The notes beneath the pieces are model-generated. The model did no database searches and was not told the DNA's origin. It saw only the letters and a list, made by a program, of their open reading frames with translations. Shown in pieces: positions 33,951 through 46,949 of a stretch of 64,000 nucleotides of DNA; positions within the stretch are counted from its first letter, which is position 1, and each line of letters begins with the position of its first letter. A program made the translations under genes and the position numbers. This DNA comes from Panax quinquefolius. Its lineage: Eukaryota > Streptophyta > Magnoliopsida > Apiales > Araliaceae. The stretch is from assembly GCA_020205615.1 (NCBI GenBank), contig CM035156.1:16519128-16583127 (forward strand), in the 5' to 3' direction.

Positions 33951-34430
33951 GTCTTACCTCATCGAATGTAACTCTGGATCATCATCTTCTATGATGTGTA
34001 CCTCATCATCATCACCCATGATGAATCCATACCTCCTAGGTATCTTTGGTACTATTCCAAATTTACAATTCGGTTGTGGTACAATAGGTCTATCTACAGG
34101 TCCCTCTTATTTGACTTATAGTATTTTGTGGTTCTTGAACTTTTCAAGATCTATTATCCTCCCACTAGCCCCTTCAATGATAAACACCTTTATCTTAGAA
34201 GAAAGCGTGTTTCGCAACAAACACCTTTTGCTAAGTAGGATTATAGAACATATGCCCTAAACTTACTTTAGGATGTCCCACAAATTGTACTTGTCAAATC
34301 TTGTCCCAAGCTTATCCTTTGAAACCGTTTCACATAAGTTGGACAACCCCTTATCTTAACATACTTAAGATTAGGAATCCTCCCTGTCCATAAATTTTAT
34401 GGAGTCTTGGGGGCGGATTTTGAGGTTACC
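33951..34430 (-). pseudogene. CopB integrase C-terminal region remnant
   Basis: The reverse strand gives a KVFIIEGASGRIIDLEKF-type segment (about 34140-34200) and a GCPTYVK-type piece (about 34330-34360), equivalent to CopA 40690-40920. Stops interrupt it. The N-terminal half of RT that should follow is missing at about 33945. Confidence 0.6.
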
Positions 34431-35200
34431 ATTTTCGTGAGATATCTGACCATTTCTAGGACATTATCCTGAAGGATCTTTGGAATGTCGGTAAAATCAT
34501 TATGGATCGCACCATGTTCAAATAGGTGCGATTTTTCCTTTCGGATACATCAATCAATTATTGCGTATCGAGATGTGTCCATTATGAAAAACCATTTGAG
34601 ATGATCTAGAAACTTATTGCACAAGTATTTATTCCTTGATCTAATCAAAGAATCTTAATACTTTGTCAATTTGTTTCATTTCGAATTCTTTGAACCTTTC
34701 AAATAATTCACACTTGTATTCAACAAATACATACATTCAACTCTTTGAATGATCATCTCATTTTCTTATACTAATTTGTTCAATATGCAAAATTATTTTC
34801 ATGTAAGTCAGTATACAAAATTTATTAAGTAATATTCCTGTTCTATACAAAACATTATTATTATAAATAGAACAACAATTGTTCTTTATTATAATACCAA
34901 AGATTTCATTGTCCAACAATAAAATGGAAATAATATTTTAACAAGAACTAGAATACAATAACAACTTATTGACTTAATAGATTTGCCCAGTAAGCGATGC
35001 TAAACTATAAGTTTCTATAGCTAATGCGTGAACCTTTGCTTCATTTTCCACACATAGAATTACTTATCTTTGTTTTACTTTCTACTTCTGCTTGGTCCCT
35101 TCATAAATCTATATTTATGATAACCAAAGTCGGTATCCAATACCCAAGTAGAACCTTGACTTAAAAAAAAATTTATTTCAATCATGAACAAAAACTGTAT
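34431..35200 (-). pseudogene. CopB integrase core and protease remnant
   Basis: It mirrors CopA 30460-31149. An integrase-core block of the FERFKEFEMKQID type is near 34660-34700. Near 35130-35160 is the STWVLDTDFGYH-like protease segment. All frames are broken. Confidence 0.6.
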
Positions 35201-35970
35201 TATAACCAAAACTTCACTAAGCTTCTTTGGTTAGCCTCTGCAAGATGCTTCTCGCAGTTTCTTTCAGGTGTCGGGGGCTTATTGCGGTGGAAGCAAACTC
35301 CTTTCTTATCCGTGTCGATTTTGTTCTTATTATCCTTTGTTTATGCCTTTCTATATACCTTCTTTGAATCGTTCTTCTTTTCAGAAGATCCTTTGGCCCC
35401 TACCAGTAAGACATGGTTTTCTTGGTTGGAAAGTGACTCTCAACATTTTTTAATATGTTAAGCAAATCAGCAAAGCTGATATCTAGCTTATTCATATGAA
35501 AAATTCACAACAATTGTGAAAGAAGTCCGGGAGTGAGTGCAAGATCAAATCTTGGCTCAAATCTCCATCCATGACAAAACTCGTTGTCTAATTGATCAAT
35601 CAAATTGATAATGTTAAGGACTTTTATCTATCTTATAGTGCCATTGGCCATTCTAGATCGGAAGAGCTCCTTAGATGTCGATATCTATTAGTCCTACTTT
35701 CTTTACCATCAACTACTTGATGTGCGGGAATATAGTAGGAGCATCCATAGTTTCATCTTGTGTGAAGCTCGTTACTCATGGATCTTGGCATGATGCATTG
35801 AGCCAATCGTGCATCATCTTGCCACTTTCTAAAAGTAGCAATGTCTTCCTCGGAGGCATTATGCGCAACCATTGCGGGATAGGCATATTAAGGACATAAG
35901 ATAGCTTTTCAGCCATGAGAACTATTCTCAAATTCCTTAACCAATCCGTTTAATTGATTACCCCATTAAT
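35201..35970 (-). pseudogene. CopB gag remnant
   Basis: The mirror image of CopA gag. The zinc-knuckle relic (CFHRNKP) is near 35265-35300, with the Cys of the CFHC pair read as Arg. The Gag core is at 35480-35620 and the EEDIATFRKWQDDARLAQC-like N-terminal block at about 35790-35870. Confidence 0.65.
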
Positions 35971-35974
35971 TTAG

Positions 35975-38176
35975 CATTTAATATGCTTCGCAGTGATAGT
36001 AATTTTTAGACATTGTAAAATTGTGTAAATGAATTTGTAATTAACAACATTTTAACATACATTCTTTTATTAATTACCAAAATAAATTAGATCTTGTTTT
36101 AAATTGGTATCTCCCACTATTTTCTTCAAACTATATTACCTCACTTATATAGTTCGGCAAAATCTAATTAAAGATTTCTTTAGTGAGAATAAGGATCCCA
36201 TTTCAAATGTATATAGCCTTGTGGTGACACAACAAACTATATATAAATAAATAGGTAGACAACTTTTGTCAATTACATCAACTATGCAACTCATTTTCTT
36301 TTTGCCTCTTAGATTATTTTGATCAAGTGGTGGCACATCAGAATCAAAATTATCCAAGTTAAGTCCGACCTAGCACTCCATATATTCAAAAAGAAAAAAT
36401 ATCATCCTTGTGGTGATACAACAAAACAATATTGTTCAATTTTCTTTATAAGCATCAAATGTGATAAATTAACATCTTAAATACTTAATACTTGCCTTGT
36501 GGTGACACAACAAACTCATATTAAATATTTAATACTCTATTAATTTTATCATGCTAGAAAGCGACGTTCGATATTCCAAATATCTTTGAGCGCTTAGGAC
36601 TTAATATAAAAAATTGAGGGTTTGTTATTAATTTGTCTCATCTTGTTTAGCGGCATTTACACATATATATATAAAATACGCGTCATATTAATGAACATGC
36701 GAAGCGTGTTTGCATAATATATAATATATATAGTATAAGCATGCATATAGAATACTATATTCTACCCTTGATTGATTATGGACTTTTATTCTAGTTTGGT
36801 TCACTAGAGCCACCAAGTGAACGAAAAGGTCAAACCTCCCCAAGGGGTGCGAAATAATATTTAAATATAACTATTACATTTAAACCCGGGCTCCATAACA
36901 AACGGGTCTTCAATGCTCCTTTTCCTTGATCTCCAATTTTTCAAAATAATTCTAATTATTCCTATTACAAAACTATTTTAAAATAAATAGAAACCTTGAT
37001 CGTGATCGAGGGAAGTACATAGGAGGAGATAGAATTTACATTAAGAAAAATTAGAGAAGGCGAGTCTGTGAGACCCCATTTAATAAAACTCATACATTCA
37101 TGCATCCAACTAAAATAAAAATCCAATCAGTTGGTCAATAGTCCATAATCAATCCCATTTATTATCATACACATCACCATATATGCATCAATAAATAACA
37201 TTCATCTCATGAATAATAAACATTTAATATATATATTGATATCATTTAATGGGCAAATTTAGTTAGTATAAAATCTATTTTTGAATAAAAATAAACTCCT
37301 TTATTTAAATCCAAATTTAAATCAAAATAAAACTATTTTATTTTAATTTATCTAATTTTGAATAAAATAAACTATTTTATTTTAATCAAAATCTTTAATC
37401 AAAATAAACTCCTTTATTTTAATTAATTATGGAATCCAATTCCATGTAAAAAAAAAAAATCTTTAATTAAAATAAACTCTTTTATTTTAATTAATTATGA
37501 AATCCAATTCCATGTAAAAAAAAAAATATTAAAGGAAACACGGATTATCTTTCCTATTCACAAATAAATTCCTTTATTTTGAATAATATGAAATCTTATT
37601 CCATATTTAAATAAACTCCTTTATTTAAGGAAACATGGATTCTCTTTCCTATTCACAAATAAACTCTTTTATTTTGAATAATATGAAATCTTATTTCATA
37701 TCTAAATAAACTCCTTTATTTAAGGAAATTAGGATTCTATTTCCTATTCACAAATAAACTCTTTTATTTTGAATAATATGAAATCTTATTTCATATCTAA
37801 ATAAACTCCTTTATTTAAGGAAATTAGGATTCTTTTCCTATTCACAAATAAACTCTTTTATTTTGAATAATATTAAATTTTATTTCATATCTAAACAAAC
37901 TCCTTTATTTAAGAAAAGATGGATTTACTTCCCTATTCACAAATAAACTCCTTTATTTTAGGAAAAATAAAATTCAATTTCAACTCCAATTAGTTATCAT
38001 GGAATCCAATTCCAACTCTAATTAATTAGCATGAAATTTAATTTTAAAATTAAAATAAACTTTATATTTTAATATAAAATAAACTTTTATTTTAATATTA
38101 AAATAAAATTTTATTTTAATAATAAAATTATTAAAATATATATTATATATAATATATATATATATATATAAAAGCA

Positions 38177-38213
<37 letters not shown>

Positions 38214-38266
38214 AAGTAATCATAAGATTACTTTAAAAGAATCTATTAACTTTAATGATTGCTTAA

Positions 38267-38313
<47 letters not shown>

Positions 38314-38401
38314 ATTCCTTTAATTATATATCTTAGCTCTCGTCAATCTGTCATCAATTGAAAAAAAAATTGCATCATCTTATCGATCATTCAAAACCGT
38401 A

Positions 38402-38439
<38 letters not shown>

Positions 38440-38634
38440 ATGATGATCCTGTAAGTTTGCAGCCACGTGATTTTTTTTTTTTATGAGCATGCTTTTAACT
38501 TCGTGAAATTGTTTTTTTGGTAATTTTTTTTATTTAAATTTTATACTGATAAAATTATACTTGAATTAAATTGTTCTAAACACATATCAATATAGATATT
38601 AAATTAAAACAATTAATAATTTACATAAAGGTTT
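35975..38634 (-). other. CopB untranslated leader with repeats
   Basis: Non-coding. It contains the three CCTTGTGGTGACACAACAAA motifs (36217-36515), the AAATAAACTCCTTTATTT minisatellite (37275-38110), TA runs (about 38150-38215 and 38270-38310) and a T run (about 38405-38434). Confidence 0.7.
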
Positions 38635-38647
38635 GGCTCACGATACC
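38635..38647 (-). other. CopB primer-binding site
   Basis: The reverse complement reads GGTATCGTGAGCC, close to TGGTATCAGAGCC, adjoining the 5' LTR. Confidence 0.65.
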
Positions 38648-38648
38648 T

Positions 38649-40523
38649 TTATTAGGTTTGTAATATTCAAGAACACAATCAAATTGCATAAAAGTGCGGG
38701 CGTGTAAAAATTAGAGTTTAAAAATTTACAAACCATATACTGGATCACCCTTTATGCACAATTATTAATTAAACGAAAAGATAAAGAATAAAATCATACC
38801 CTTGAAGATCGAGCTTCCTCGAGTGCAAGTTCACCTCCAAATTCTTTTCGCGTTCAATCTTGAATCCACCGGGTTTGGTTCCTTCCTTTGATCAACGTTA
38901 GCCACCCAAATGTTTGGCCTCTGAGGTGATCCACCAAGAAGAAGAAAATTCAAGAAGAAGGGTGGTTGGCTAAACCCTAGTTTTTCTATCTCTATAGAAA
39001 AGGTGTCTCTCTCCAACAATTGAAATTATATGTCGTATGTTGAAAAAATCAACAACCTCTCCCCACCCATAATAAGACTCTCTTATTTATAGATGTGGAA
39101 ACCCATCTTAACAATTAAGGAATTGGGTTTTATTTAATTAATTAAATTCTTTTAATTAATTAAGCTCCCTAATCTTATTAGGGATAATTAATTAAACTCC
39201 TTTAATTAATTTTCCTTCCTAATCCATTAGGAATAAATGAGAGTATTTATATTAAATTAATTCCTAAACTCTTTTAGAAATTAAAATAATAATAATTGTA
39301 ATAATATTAATAAGACTCCTCTTATTAATTTATATTTAATATTTTAAAATATTAAATAATAAATATTAAGCTATTTAATTTATTCTATCACCATAGATTA
39401 TATTAAATATACTTAACATATTATTACGATTATGCCATTAACTTCTTAAATAATTATTCTTCCTTTTATGGTGTGACCCTTTAGGTTCTCCATATTAAAC
39501 CTAAGTTGTGAATAAATCAATTAGAACAATTCTAATCTTATTTAAATAAATAAATTAAACAATTAATTTATTTAAATAATATTTATTCTACAATAGGGAT
39601 AAGCCTCTCCTAGCGATCAAACGACTTTCCGGATAATATAGATTTCAACATTAATCATAAAAGAACCTTTGAGTAAATAGTTCTGAAATGCAATTCAATC
39701 CTTCCACCATACTGATGTTCCAATTAAATATAAGACATGGAATTCTTGTCAAGTCTTATTTTATTTAATTATATGTATTTCGACTCTTAAATGCACAACA
39801 CGAATAATGCAAATTAGAAACTCCTTTCTAATTTCATTACGCCTTAACCAAGACTACTTGGGTTGTCATTTATCGAATCACATAGGACATTTCTCTTCTT
39901 TTATTAGAAGTGGTAGTGGTATTGATACATTATCTCCATGTACAACTTATTATACCCAAGCATACCCTTTGATATACCCTAAGGGTCTTAAGGAATAAGT
40001 CAAAGTATAACTCATCATACACAAGATACTATGATGATCTCAAGTCCAAGGATTACTTGTACTACTATCACTACTGAGAATTCCTATTGACGAGCAAATA
40101 AAACTCCATTAGGTATTCCTTAGCGAGCCACGTTCGATGAACTTATTCTCTAATAAGCACCTACATACTTGCTTTAGTGTCTCCACACAAATGATCATGA
40201 GATCAATCATCCTCATCCAATGAGCAAGCAACGTATGTACCAATCTATCCGGATTCACTAATCCCCAATTTAGTAATCCAATGATTGGGAACTATTTTAG
40301 TTTTAAGCTTTCAAAGAATTTAGATCTCATTAGAATGATCATCATCATTATTCTAAAAGCATTGCTTAAAACTATGGGTTTATCACATATTATAAAAACA
40401 ACATCATGTAGATAATTAAAAGCCTTTAATAAATTAATACTTTTTATTAATAAATGAATAAGATTATTACAAAGTATATGCTTTATCATCAAACATGATT
40501 GGCTTGTGTGCATACTACTTTCA
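38649..40523 (-). repeat. CopB 5' LTR, 1875 bp
   Basis: Co-linear with 31150-33023. It ends at CATACTACTTTCA. Differences from the 3' LTR are mainly small replacements such as TACAATG versus TACTGATG. Confidence 0.9.
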
Positions 40524-41302
40524 CGTAGGTGCGATCCATAATGATTTTAATGAACATTCTAGTATCCTTCGGGATAATGTCCTAGAAATGGGCTGCGTAT
40601 CTACTAAAAGGTAACCTCAAAAGTCCACCCCCAAGACTCCATAAAAGTTATGGATGAGGGAGGATTCTAATCTTAAGTATGTTAAGATAAGGGGTTGTCC
40701 AACTTATGTGAAAAGGTTTCAAATGATAAGCTTGGGACAAGATTTGACATGTACTGATTTGTGGGACATCCTAAAGTAAGTTTAGGGTATATGTTCTATA
40801 ATTCTAATTAGCAAAAGGTGTTTGTTCTGAAACACGCCTTCATTTCAAAGATAAAGGTGTTTATCATTGAAGGGGCTAGTGGGAGGATAATAGATCTTGA
40901 AAAGTTCAAGAACCACAAAACACTATAAGTCAAATAAGAGGAACCTATAGATAGACCTATTGTACCACAAATAAGAATCGTAAATCGGAATAGTCATCAA
41001 AGATACCTAGGAGGTATGGATTCATCATGGATGATGATGATGAGGTACACATCATAGAAGATGATGATTCAGAGTTACATTCGATGAGGTAAGACTTCTA
41101 GTGTGTACAAAAGGACGATTGGGGAGCGCTCATGACATTCCTAATATTATATGTTGATATACTACGGATAAGGAATGACATATCAATGCTACAATCGAGA
41201 AAGATAAAGTTGTCTAAACATTCCTCCATGAATGATTTGGAAGAGTATCTTAATTGGGGATATAAATCTATATAGATAGATTTAAGAGGATGCTTCGACT
41301 TA
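40524..41302 (+). pseudogene. CopA integrase C-terminal region to RT fragment
   Basis: It continues the reading broken at 31149. The IRGCPTYVKRF segment is at about 40690-40725, the AFISKIKVFIIEGASGR region at about 40835-40880, then (after the internal loss near 41110-41140) FLILYVD-ILRIRND at about 41133-41180 and a SSMNDLEE-like piece near 41220. One Asp of YVDD is missing. Cut by GypC at 41303. Confidence 0.65.
41298..41302. repeat. GypC left target duplication, ACTTA
   Basis: ACTTA, repeated exactly at 51561-51565. CopB shows the uninterrupted form AACTTAACCC in reverse near 33740. Confidence 0.9.
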
Positions 41303-44042
41303 TGTGGCGCCCCAAAAATAGGTATACATCACCTATACGAGTTGTCAATACATGGTACGAAACAACTACAACTTTATTATTACAACAAGAAAGCTGTGAG
41401 TTTGAATACAAATATTATCTTCTAGACAATATCTATACTCAAATAAATCCTCATCACATTTATTGATACATTATTTTACAAAAATGGTGAGGACTACTAA
41501 ACAATCCTTTCTAAAACCTTCATTCCATACCCCCCTGTACTCTTATATATTCTCGCCTCCCCGAGAAAAAATGGAACAAAAAGGAAAAGGGTGAGCTCAA
41601 CTAGCTCAATAAAGAATATTATGACTAAGATAATATACAACAAATTATCGTTAGTCTTCAACAGGAAAAAAATATAATAGAATACAATAGACAACAAATT
41701 TTAAATCAATATTCGCAATGAAATAATAATTCATTAGAAGAGTTAAGTAGAGAATGCAAACTACTATCTTCTATGTATGAATTTAAAAGTTCATCGTCTC
41801 ATCTTTTATCCACAGAACATCAATCAATATACATCTCGAATCAAATATTCATCTTTTACTACTGAGCCAAAGATATTCATCGATTAGTCATGTTCATTTA
41901 AACACTGCTCATCTTTGCACTACGGGCCAAAGATATTCTTCGAAATCATTCATCATTGCACTTCTTACGGCCCAAAGATATTCCATAATATCATCATTTA
42001 AGACCGAGGATGATGAAAAATATTTTTTTAAAAAACGAATCCAAAGAAACAAAATGACAAGGATTAAGGATTAAGGATTCGTACTTGGTTTTATCCACGT
42101 CCAAAAATACCTCAAAAATAATCATAGTGGTGTAAAATTCAAGAATGATCAAAACATGGATACAATCGAAGTTAGTATCCGAATAGATGTTTTGACGAAA
42201 AAGAAGAAATTTTATTTTTAAATTGTATAATCAGATACGTTGAATAGTCATCAGTATATTGTGAATAGTCCGTGATACGTGAATAAGAACTCAGACACCA
42301 AAAGATAGAAATTCCACAAAAACATCTTCACGCTTCGTGAATAGTACTAAATGAATAGTAACTCGTGAATAGTAACTCATGAATAGTAACTCGTGAATAG
42401 TAACCCCCCGACATGAAAAAAAAGTTCCAAATTTGATAAAAACTTCAAATCAACATTTCAAAGATAATGATATTGAAGAAATAATATCATTACAAAAAAT
42501 AATATCCCTTACCTCGAAAGATCGGTACTTCAGCTAGAATCTAATAGGGTATAGTCTTTGAAGGAACTTGCACCGCCTAGCAATACTCAAAGTATACTCA
42601 AAATACTCACAAGAATACGCTCGATAATATAGAGAGAAAACTTTAGCTTCGTGTGATTTTCAATTCTAACCCAAGCACCCTATTTATAGGAAAATGCTTT
42701 AGAACACCAAAGCGAAAATTTAATAAAATAATAATATTTCTTAAAAATATTCAAGCCCACCTTAGAAATCTGATTTCAGATCATTTATAACACATGTGAG
42801 CCACTCAATTACAACAAAAAAACGTTTTCTTACAAAAAAAATATTTTAAACTCCCAAAATCAATTATTTGAGCTTGAACTTCAATAATTCATAATAAATA
42901 GCCCTTTCATCAGAAAAATTCAAATCGCTATGAGTTTTTATAGGAATTTCAATTCTCTACAACTTTGCGAAGAAAGTTTTTCCAAATTCCAAATAGAAAT
43001 TGACCAAAAAATCCACAAAGCGAAGCGATTTTACAATTTATAATCAAATTTCATCGATAAATGGGGTCCAATTGACATGTTTAACATGTTTTAAACATTT
43101 ATTGCAACAAAAATACTCTTCCTCCTCGTATACTCATATATCCCACATTCGTTGTAAAAATATCACCGTTAATATATTATTAAAATAATATATTTAAATG
43201 AATTATTTTATCGGAAAAAGATAAAATATTAATTTTCAACAATTGTCATTTTAAAATTTTCTCCATCTATATCCACATAAAATCAATATTTTCCTCATCA
43301 TATAAATCAATAATTAATTATTCACAAATAATATTACGAGAATCACAATATTGATGACCAGTGCGGTTCAGGAAGAGGGGGCTTTCAATAAGAATTTTTC
43401 TTCTTGGCGCATGAATTAGGTGATCAAACCTCTCCTTAGAAGCGAACTTTCTAGACATTGCCAATAATGTTATCTAATAATATTATTCGGATAATATGAA
43501 TTATTGCTTCGATAATGAAAAAATCTTGTGTAATGACAATTATTGAAACAACAATGATATAAAATATCAACGCAACAATTATTAACTCGATAAAATCTTT
43601 GAGCGGTAATTATTAGTAACCATTATTGAGTAGTGCCTTCTACGTAAGAATCAATAATTGGTGCAATCTGGTATCTTCTTGTTCAACAACGAGTATTAGT
43701 GTGTTTTAACCAATTAGGGTATTCCAACAAAGATAATTAACAAATAACAACTTCATGCTTATTTAAAAACAACTTATATTTGTCGTTTTCTTCATCCAAT
43801 CGCTTTTTAGTTATGGGGCCCACACATGGGCATTTGCTAGTGCAAAATGAATATTCACACGATCTAATATTCCACGACCAAACGAATATTCCCAACGATA
43901 ATGAATATTTTATAACCACTTGCTTATTTTGAAATATTTATGTATTTAACCCTAACTATCCACATTAATCAAATCAACCCTTACTATTTCAAAATAATAA
44001 ATAAAGGAAATTCCTTTTTATTTAAAAATTTGGGTCTTCTGA
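41303..44042 (-). repeat. GypC 3' LTR, 2740 bp
   Basis: It opens TGTGGCGCC and closes TCTTCTGA where TCTTACA is expected. TATA box in reverse at 42680-42688. ATTCACGAGT-type array at 42230-42410 and stem-loop units at 41870-42000. Confidence 0.9.
42680..42688 (-). promoter_or_regulatory. TATA-like box of GypC 3' LTR
   Basis: TATAAATAG on the - strand in the conserved context. Confidence 0.45.
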
Positions 44043-44057
44043 CCTCCCCCTCCTTAT
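44043..44057 (-). other. GypC polypurine tract
   Basis: The reverse complement reads ATAAGGAGGGGGAGG, adjoining the 3' LTR. Confidence 0.75.
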
Positions 44058-45420
44058 GAAATTTCGTCCTCGAAATTGGCGTGACGATCGTACAGTGTGT
44101 TTCAAAAGGTGAGGATACCTCGCTTTCATTTTCGTTTCCAATTCCCAGTGTCATTTCTCTATAGCATGATTCCTCCACAAAACTTTAACTTGTGGTATGA
44201 CCTTTCTTGGCGTAGGACATGCTCCTTCCTATCCAAGATCTTGACAGTACCTCCTCATACGTTAAGTCTTGGTATCTCGTCCGGTTCTAACTTCAATAAC
44301 GTGGTTCGGGTCTTTCACATATTTACGAAATACGGATATGTGAAACACATTATGAACACGAGACATACTCGGAGGTAACGCAAGTCTATAGGCTACATTT
44401 CCTACTCGGTCAAGAATTTGAAATGGACCAATAAATCGTGGATTGAGCTTTCTCTCTTCCCAAATCTTGTAACTACCTTCCATGGAGCAACTCATGACAA
44501 TACATGATCCCTACATTTAAATTCCACGTCCTTTCGATGAAGATCTGCATAACTCTTTTGTCGATCTTGTGCCGTTTGTATCGTTGTCGAATCATTTGGA
44601 TCTTTTCGGTGAGTCATATCGTCTAACTTTCGGGTCCCAACAATGTTGCTTCACCCACCTCATCCCAACATATTGGAGAACGACATTTTCGTCCATATAA
44701 TGCTTGAATGGAGCCACACCTATAATTGCACGATAAGCTGTTGTTGTAGGAGAATTCCACCAATGGTAAATACTTATCCCAACTACCCTTGAAGTCTAGG
44801 ACCACGAGTCTTAATAGATCTTGAAGAGTTTGAATAGTCCTCTCGATTGTCCGTCCGTTTGGGGATGGTATGCCAACTAAATCGCAAATCCGTGCCCATA
44901 GCTTTTTGCAAGCTAACCCAAAATCTTGAAGTGAATCTTGGGTCACGATCCGAAACTATGGATACGGGCATGCCATGCAACCTCACAATCTCATTCACAT
45001 ACATACTAGCAAGGCGTTCAGGGAATAAGTCTCCGTGATCGGCAAGAAATGAGCGGAACTTGGTTAATCTATCAACAATAACCCAAATAGCATTGATGCC
45101 TTGAGAAACCGTAGGAAGGAAGACCGTAATGAAATCCATAGTAATGTGTTCCCACTTCCATTCCTAATCTCAAGTGGTTGCAACGGACCCTTAGGTACAA
45201 GATGCTCGCTTTTACGTTAGCAAGTTAAACACATCGAGATAAACTTTGCAATCTCTCTTTCATATTGTTCCACCAAAATGTATGTCGAAGATCACGATAC
45301 ATTTTAATACTTCGAGGATGGATTGCAAATGGCGTGTTGTGTGCCTCCATCATAATCTTGTACTTCAAATCGAGTCGTTAGGAACACTGTCTAGAGTGGA
45401 CTCAAGTATTCCTTCTTCAT
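44058..45420 (-). pseudogene. GypC integrase with chromodomain-like end (broken)
   Basis: The best preserved integrase in the window. In 44783-45139 are MDFITVFLPTVSQGINAIW (first catalytic Asp) and VSIVSDRDPRFTSRFW (second Asp). In 44623-44946 the ERTIQTLQDLLR helix carries the catalytic Glu. In 44262-44495 lies NPRFIGPFQILDRVGNVAY and a VHNVFHISVFRKYV segment. The chromodomain-like tail follows to about 44070, poorly read. Frames change at about 44800, 44600 and 44260. Confidence 0.85.
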
Positions 45421-45439
45421 CAATTCTCGCTTAGGAATA

Positions 45440-45990
45440 GCTCCTTCTTGTACTTTCTTCTTCATACATGCATTTCAAGATTGATTGGCTTGAGCAACCT
45501 TAACTTTTTCTATTAAAGTTGGCTCTGTCGCGTATACTTGACATCATCGCACTTCGTTCCGCGTATGATCTTCTACTCAATCGTCACCACCACGTTCGCT
45601 TTTACCGGGATGGTATTGAATAGTGTGGTCGTAGTCTTTCAATAGCTCGAGCCCAGCGTCATTGCCGCATGTTGAGTTCTTTTTGAGTGAAGAAATATTT
45701 AAGGCTTTTATGGTGCGAATATATCTCCACTTTCTCCCCATATAGATAGTGCCTCCATATTTTTAAGCGCTTGGGCATTGCTTTATGACTCTAGATCATG
45801 AGTAGGATAATTCCTCTCATACTCTTTAAGTTGTCGCGAGGCATAGGCTATGACTTTCCCACGTTGCATGAGAACACATCCAAACCCTTTGCACGAAGCA
45901 TCGTTTGTAGATAACAAATCCATCCGAACCGGATGGTATTGTTAGAAAAGGTCTTAAAATAAGTCTTCTCTTAAGCTCTTGGAAACTTTT
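45440..45990 (-). pseudogene. GypC RNase H region (broken)
   Basis: Reverse-strand blocks [10 protein letters not shown] and [13 protein letters not shown] lie at about 45675-45755, and the preceding tether KFVWSEECEKSFQELKRRL and [12 protein letters not shown] are within 45826-46107. The start of RNase H ([19 protein letters not shown] types) straddles a frameshift near 45890. Confidence 0.8.
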
Positions 45991-46904
45991 CTCGCATTCT
46001 TCGCTCCAAACGAATTTTGTATCCTTCCGAGTTAGGCCGAAGTTAATGGAGTAGCGATTCGAGAAAACCCTTCCACGAATATCCGATAATAACCAAATAA
46101 GCCCCAAAAGCTACGTCTTGATCCACCGACTTGGTTGCTCCCCTAACTTTGTATTGCTTCAATCTTGGCGGATCAACAGATACTCCATGTTTTGACACCA
46201 CGTGCCCAAGGAATGCTACTTCCTCGAGCCGAACTCGCATTTCTTCAATTTGGCATATAGTTGGTTTTCACGAAGCCTTTGGAGTACCGAATTTCAAATG
46301 GTGCTCATGATCTTCACTGGCTTTTGGAATATATGAGGATGTCATCAATAAAGACAACAACGAATTGATCCAAATATTCCTTGAATACTCGGTTCATCAT
46401 ATCCATGAAAGCCGCGAGGAGCATTAGTTAGTCAGAAAGACATGACTAAGAATTCGTAATGCCCATCTGGAGTTACGAAGGCGGTCTTTGGAATATCCTC
46501 GATTCTAATCTTCGGTGATGATATCCGAGCGAAGATCGATTTTGAAAAGAATTGTGCCCCTTGCAATCTGGTCAAACAAGTCATCAATCTGAGGTGAGGA
46601 TACCTATTCTTGATGGTGACATGGTTCAATTCCCGATGGTCGTCTGAAGTCGCATACTCCCGTCTTTCTTCTTTTTACAAATAAAATAGGAGCACCCCGA
46701 GGAGATGTCTTGGGGCGAGATGAAACCGATGTCCAACAATTCACGTAGTTGGACCTTTAACTCCCCGAAGTTCAATAGGAGCCATTCGATATGGGGTTTT
46801 AGAAATGGGCTTTGTACAGGGTTCAAGATCAATAAAGAATTGAACTTCACGTTACGGGGTAGGCCCGGGAAGTTCTTGAAAATCGTCGGAAAAGTCGATA
46901 ACAA
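45991..46904 (-). pseudogene. GypC reverse transcriptase (broken)
   Basis: The catalytic FIDD box is read in reverse at 46341-46352. Upstream are [21 protein letters not shown] and GHYEFLVMSF (46432-46629), and in 46626-46904 are [11 protein letters not shown] and SSGCSYFICKKKKDGSMR, the fingers region. Downstream, [19 protein letters not shown] is in 46043-46240. Motif order is complete, but at least three frame changes break it. Confidence 0.85.
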
Positions 46905-46949
46905 CGGGAATATTATTCAAATTTGGCGTGTCTTTATTCAAATCCATAA

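Larger units (their letters stand above)
31150..40523 (-). mobile_element. CopB: second copia copy, opposite orientation, inside CopA
   Basis: Complete ends: 5' LTR 38649-40523, primer site 38635-38647, leader, gag, protease, integrase part, RT end, RNase H, polypurine tract, 3' LTR 31150-33023 (1875 and 1874 bp). It belongs to the same family as CopA and has the same internal RT loss. It sits in CopA's integrase region, and CopA resumes at 40524 without loss. Reading frames are broken. Confidence 0.9.

Noticed and set aside
33991..34260. 89-codon + strand ORF
   Set aside because: Antisense to the CopB integrase C-terminal region. The reverse strand carries the recognisable residues.
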